Part shown: piece after piece, positions 6,141 through 6,337 of the stretch
Layout: each line of letters starts with the position of its first letter
Numbering within the stretch: the first letter of the stretch is position 1
Source: an uncultured Lachnospiraceae bacterium
Lineage (GTDB): Bacteria > Bacillota > Clostridia > Lachnospirales > Lachnospiraceae
NCBI GenBank assembly: GCA_902767065.1
Contig: CACXFW010000087.1
Span: 1 to 6,337 of the forward strand
DNA: 6,337 nt
Direction: 5' to 3'
Position numbers and translations under genes: made by a program
The notes under the pieces: model-generated
Databases searched by the model: none
What the model saw: only the letters and a program-made list of their open reading frames with translations
What the model was told of the DNA's origin: nothing

Positions 6141-6337
6141 CTTTCTTTCGGGTAGTCCCCGGCGGGATCAGGGGCAGACTGCCGTTTCTGCACTCCATGC
6201 CCTGCAGGGCGGCTTTCCTCTGTTTTCTGTTGGTTTCATGATATCCCCGCTTTTCCGGAAAATGAATGAACAAGGTTGCACAGAGTTTGTCTCTGATTGC
6301 CCGCTTTTGCAGCCCTTTTTGTCTGTTCTTGTCCGTA
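6141..6337 (-). promoter_or_regulatory. Leader and probable promoter region of the sugar transporter genes
   Basis: No gene is supported here. The dyads seen are CAGAG-N5-CTCTG (6281-6295), the perfect 12-bp palindrome TTTTCCGGAAAA (6251-6262) and GCCCTGCAGGGC (6199-6210). A weak -10-like TATCAT (leftward, 6243-6238) lies just downstream of the 12-bp palindrome, with only a poor -35 match (TTCATT). If that promoter is real, the palindrome would sit in the spacer, a typical operator position. A 23-codon leftward ORF (6239-6168) starts within the same TATCAT but has only a weak GGGG upstream. Promoter and operator are suggestions; the start of the transcript may lie beyond the window. Confidence 0.35.

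Noticed and set aside
6168..6239. 23-codon leader ORF (MKPTENRG...) upstream of the binding-protein gene
   Set aside because: It has only a weak G-run upstream and no sign of codon-specific attenuation, and its ATG overlaps a possible -10 box. Not supportable as a gene.
6127..6273. N-terminal extension of the binding protein from 6273
   Set aside because: The start codon would be TTG with no good ribosome binding site, and the extension would bury the signal peptide. The AGGAGG before 6126 clearly marks the true start.
6297..6312. cre-like (CcpA) site, leftward TGCAAAAGCGGGCA
   Set aside because: The ends match TG...CA but the central CG is shifted and the A/T positions are G, so the match is too poor to call catabolite control.

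Overview
The window looks like a piece of a Gram-positive Clostridia-type chromosome, most likely Lachnospiraceae-like. This rests on a base composition of about half G+C, strong AGGAGG-type ribosome binding sites, a carbohydrate ABC transporter with no ATPase gene beside it, and a YesN-style receiver/AraC response regulator. The taxonomic call is inference from gene style, not from a marker gene.

Layout: positions 1-180 hold no gene but are rich in dyad symmetry. There are two stacked hairpins (1-30 and about 30-66) and a long hairpin (111-157) just ahead of the ribosome binding site of the first gene. That gene (181-1899, + strand) is a MATE-family multidrug/cation exporter with an extra C-terminal domain of about 130 residues that resembles a degenerate RsbW/HATPase_c_2-type ATP-binding fold. 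It ends tail-to-tail with, and overlaps by 20 bp, a leftward gene set. In transcription order this is: an extracellular solute-binding protein (6126-4858), two CUT1-type sugar permeases (4685-3789 and 3646-2789), and a response regulator (2734-1880) that has its own extended -10 promoter at the permease end.

How the genes work together: the binding protein captures a sugar or oligosaccharide outside the cell and the two permeases carry it in. A shared ATPase of the MsmX/MsmK type, encoded elsewhere, would supply energy. The response regulator, driven by a sensor kinase not in the window, probably controls transcription of the transporter. The MATE exporter is convergent and need not belong to the same pathway. 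The binding-protein gene is separated from the permeases by a strong hairpin, a usual way to get more binding protein than permease.

Most unusual points: (1) the MATE plus ATP-binding-like fusion; (2) the 111-157 hairpin, whose non-Watson-Crick pairs are G-U wobbles valid only in rightward RNA; (3) a 15-bp tandem array at the 3' end of the binding-protein gene that carries its C-terminal codons plus stop, giving five in-frame TAA codons; (4) a binding protein with a plain signal peptide and no lipobox cysteine; (5) dyad-rich intergenic elements at the left edge and between the permeases. I did not find clear evidence of a wholly new multi-gene system.
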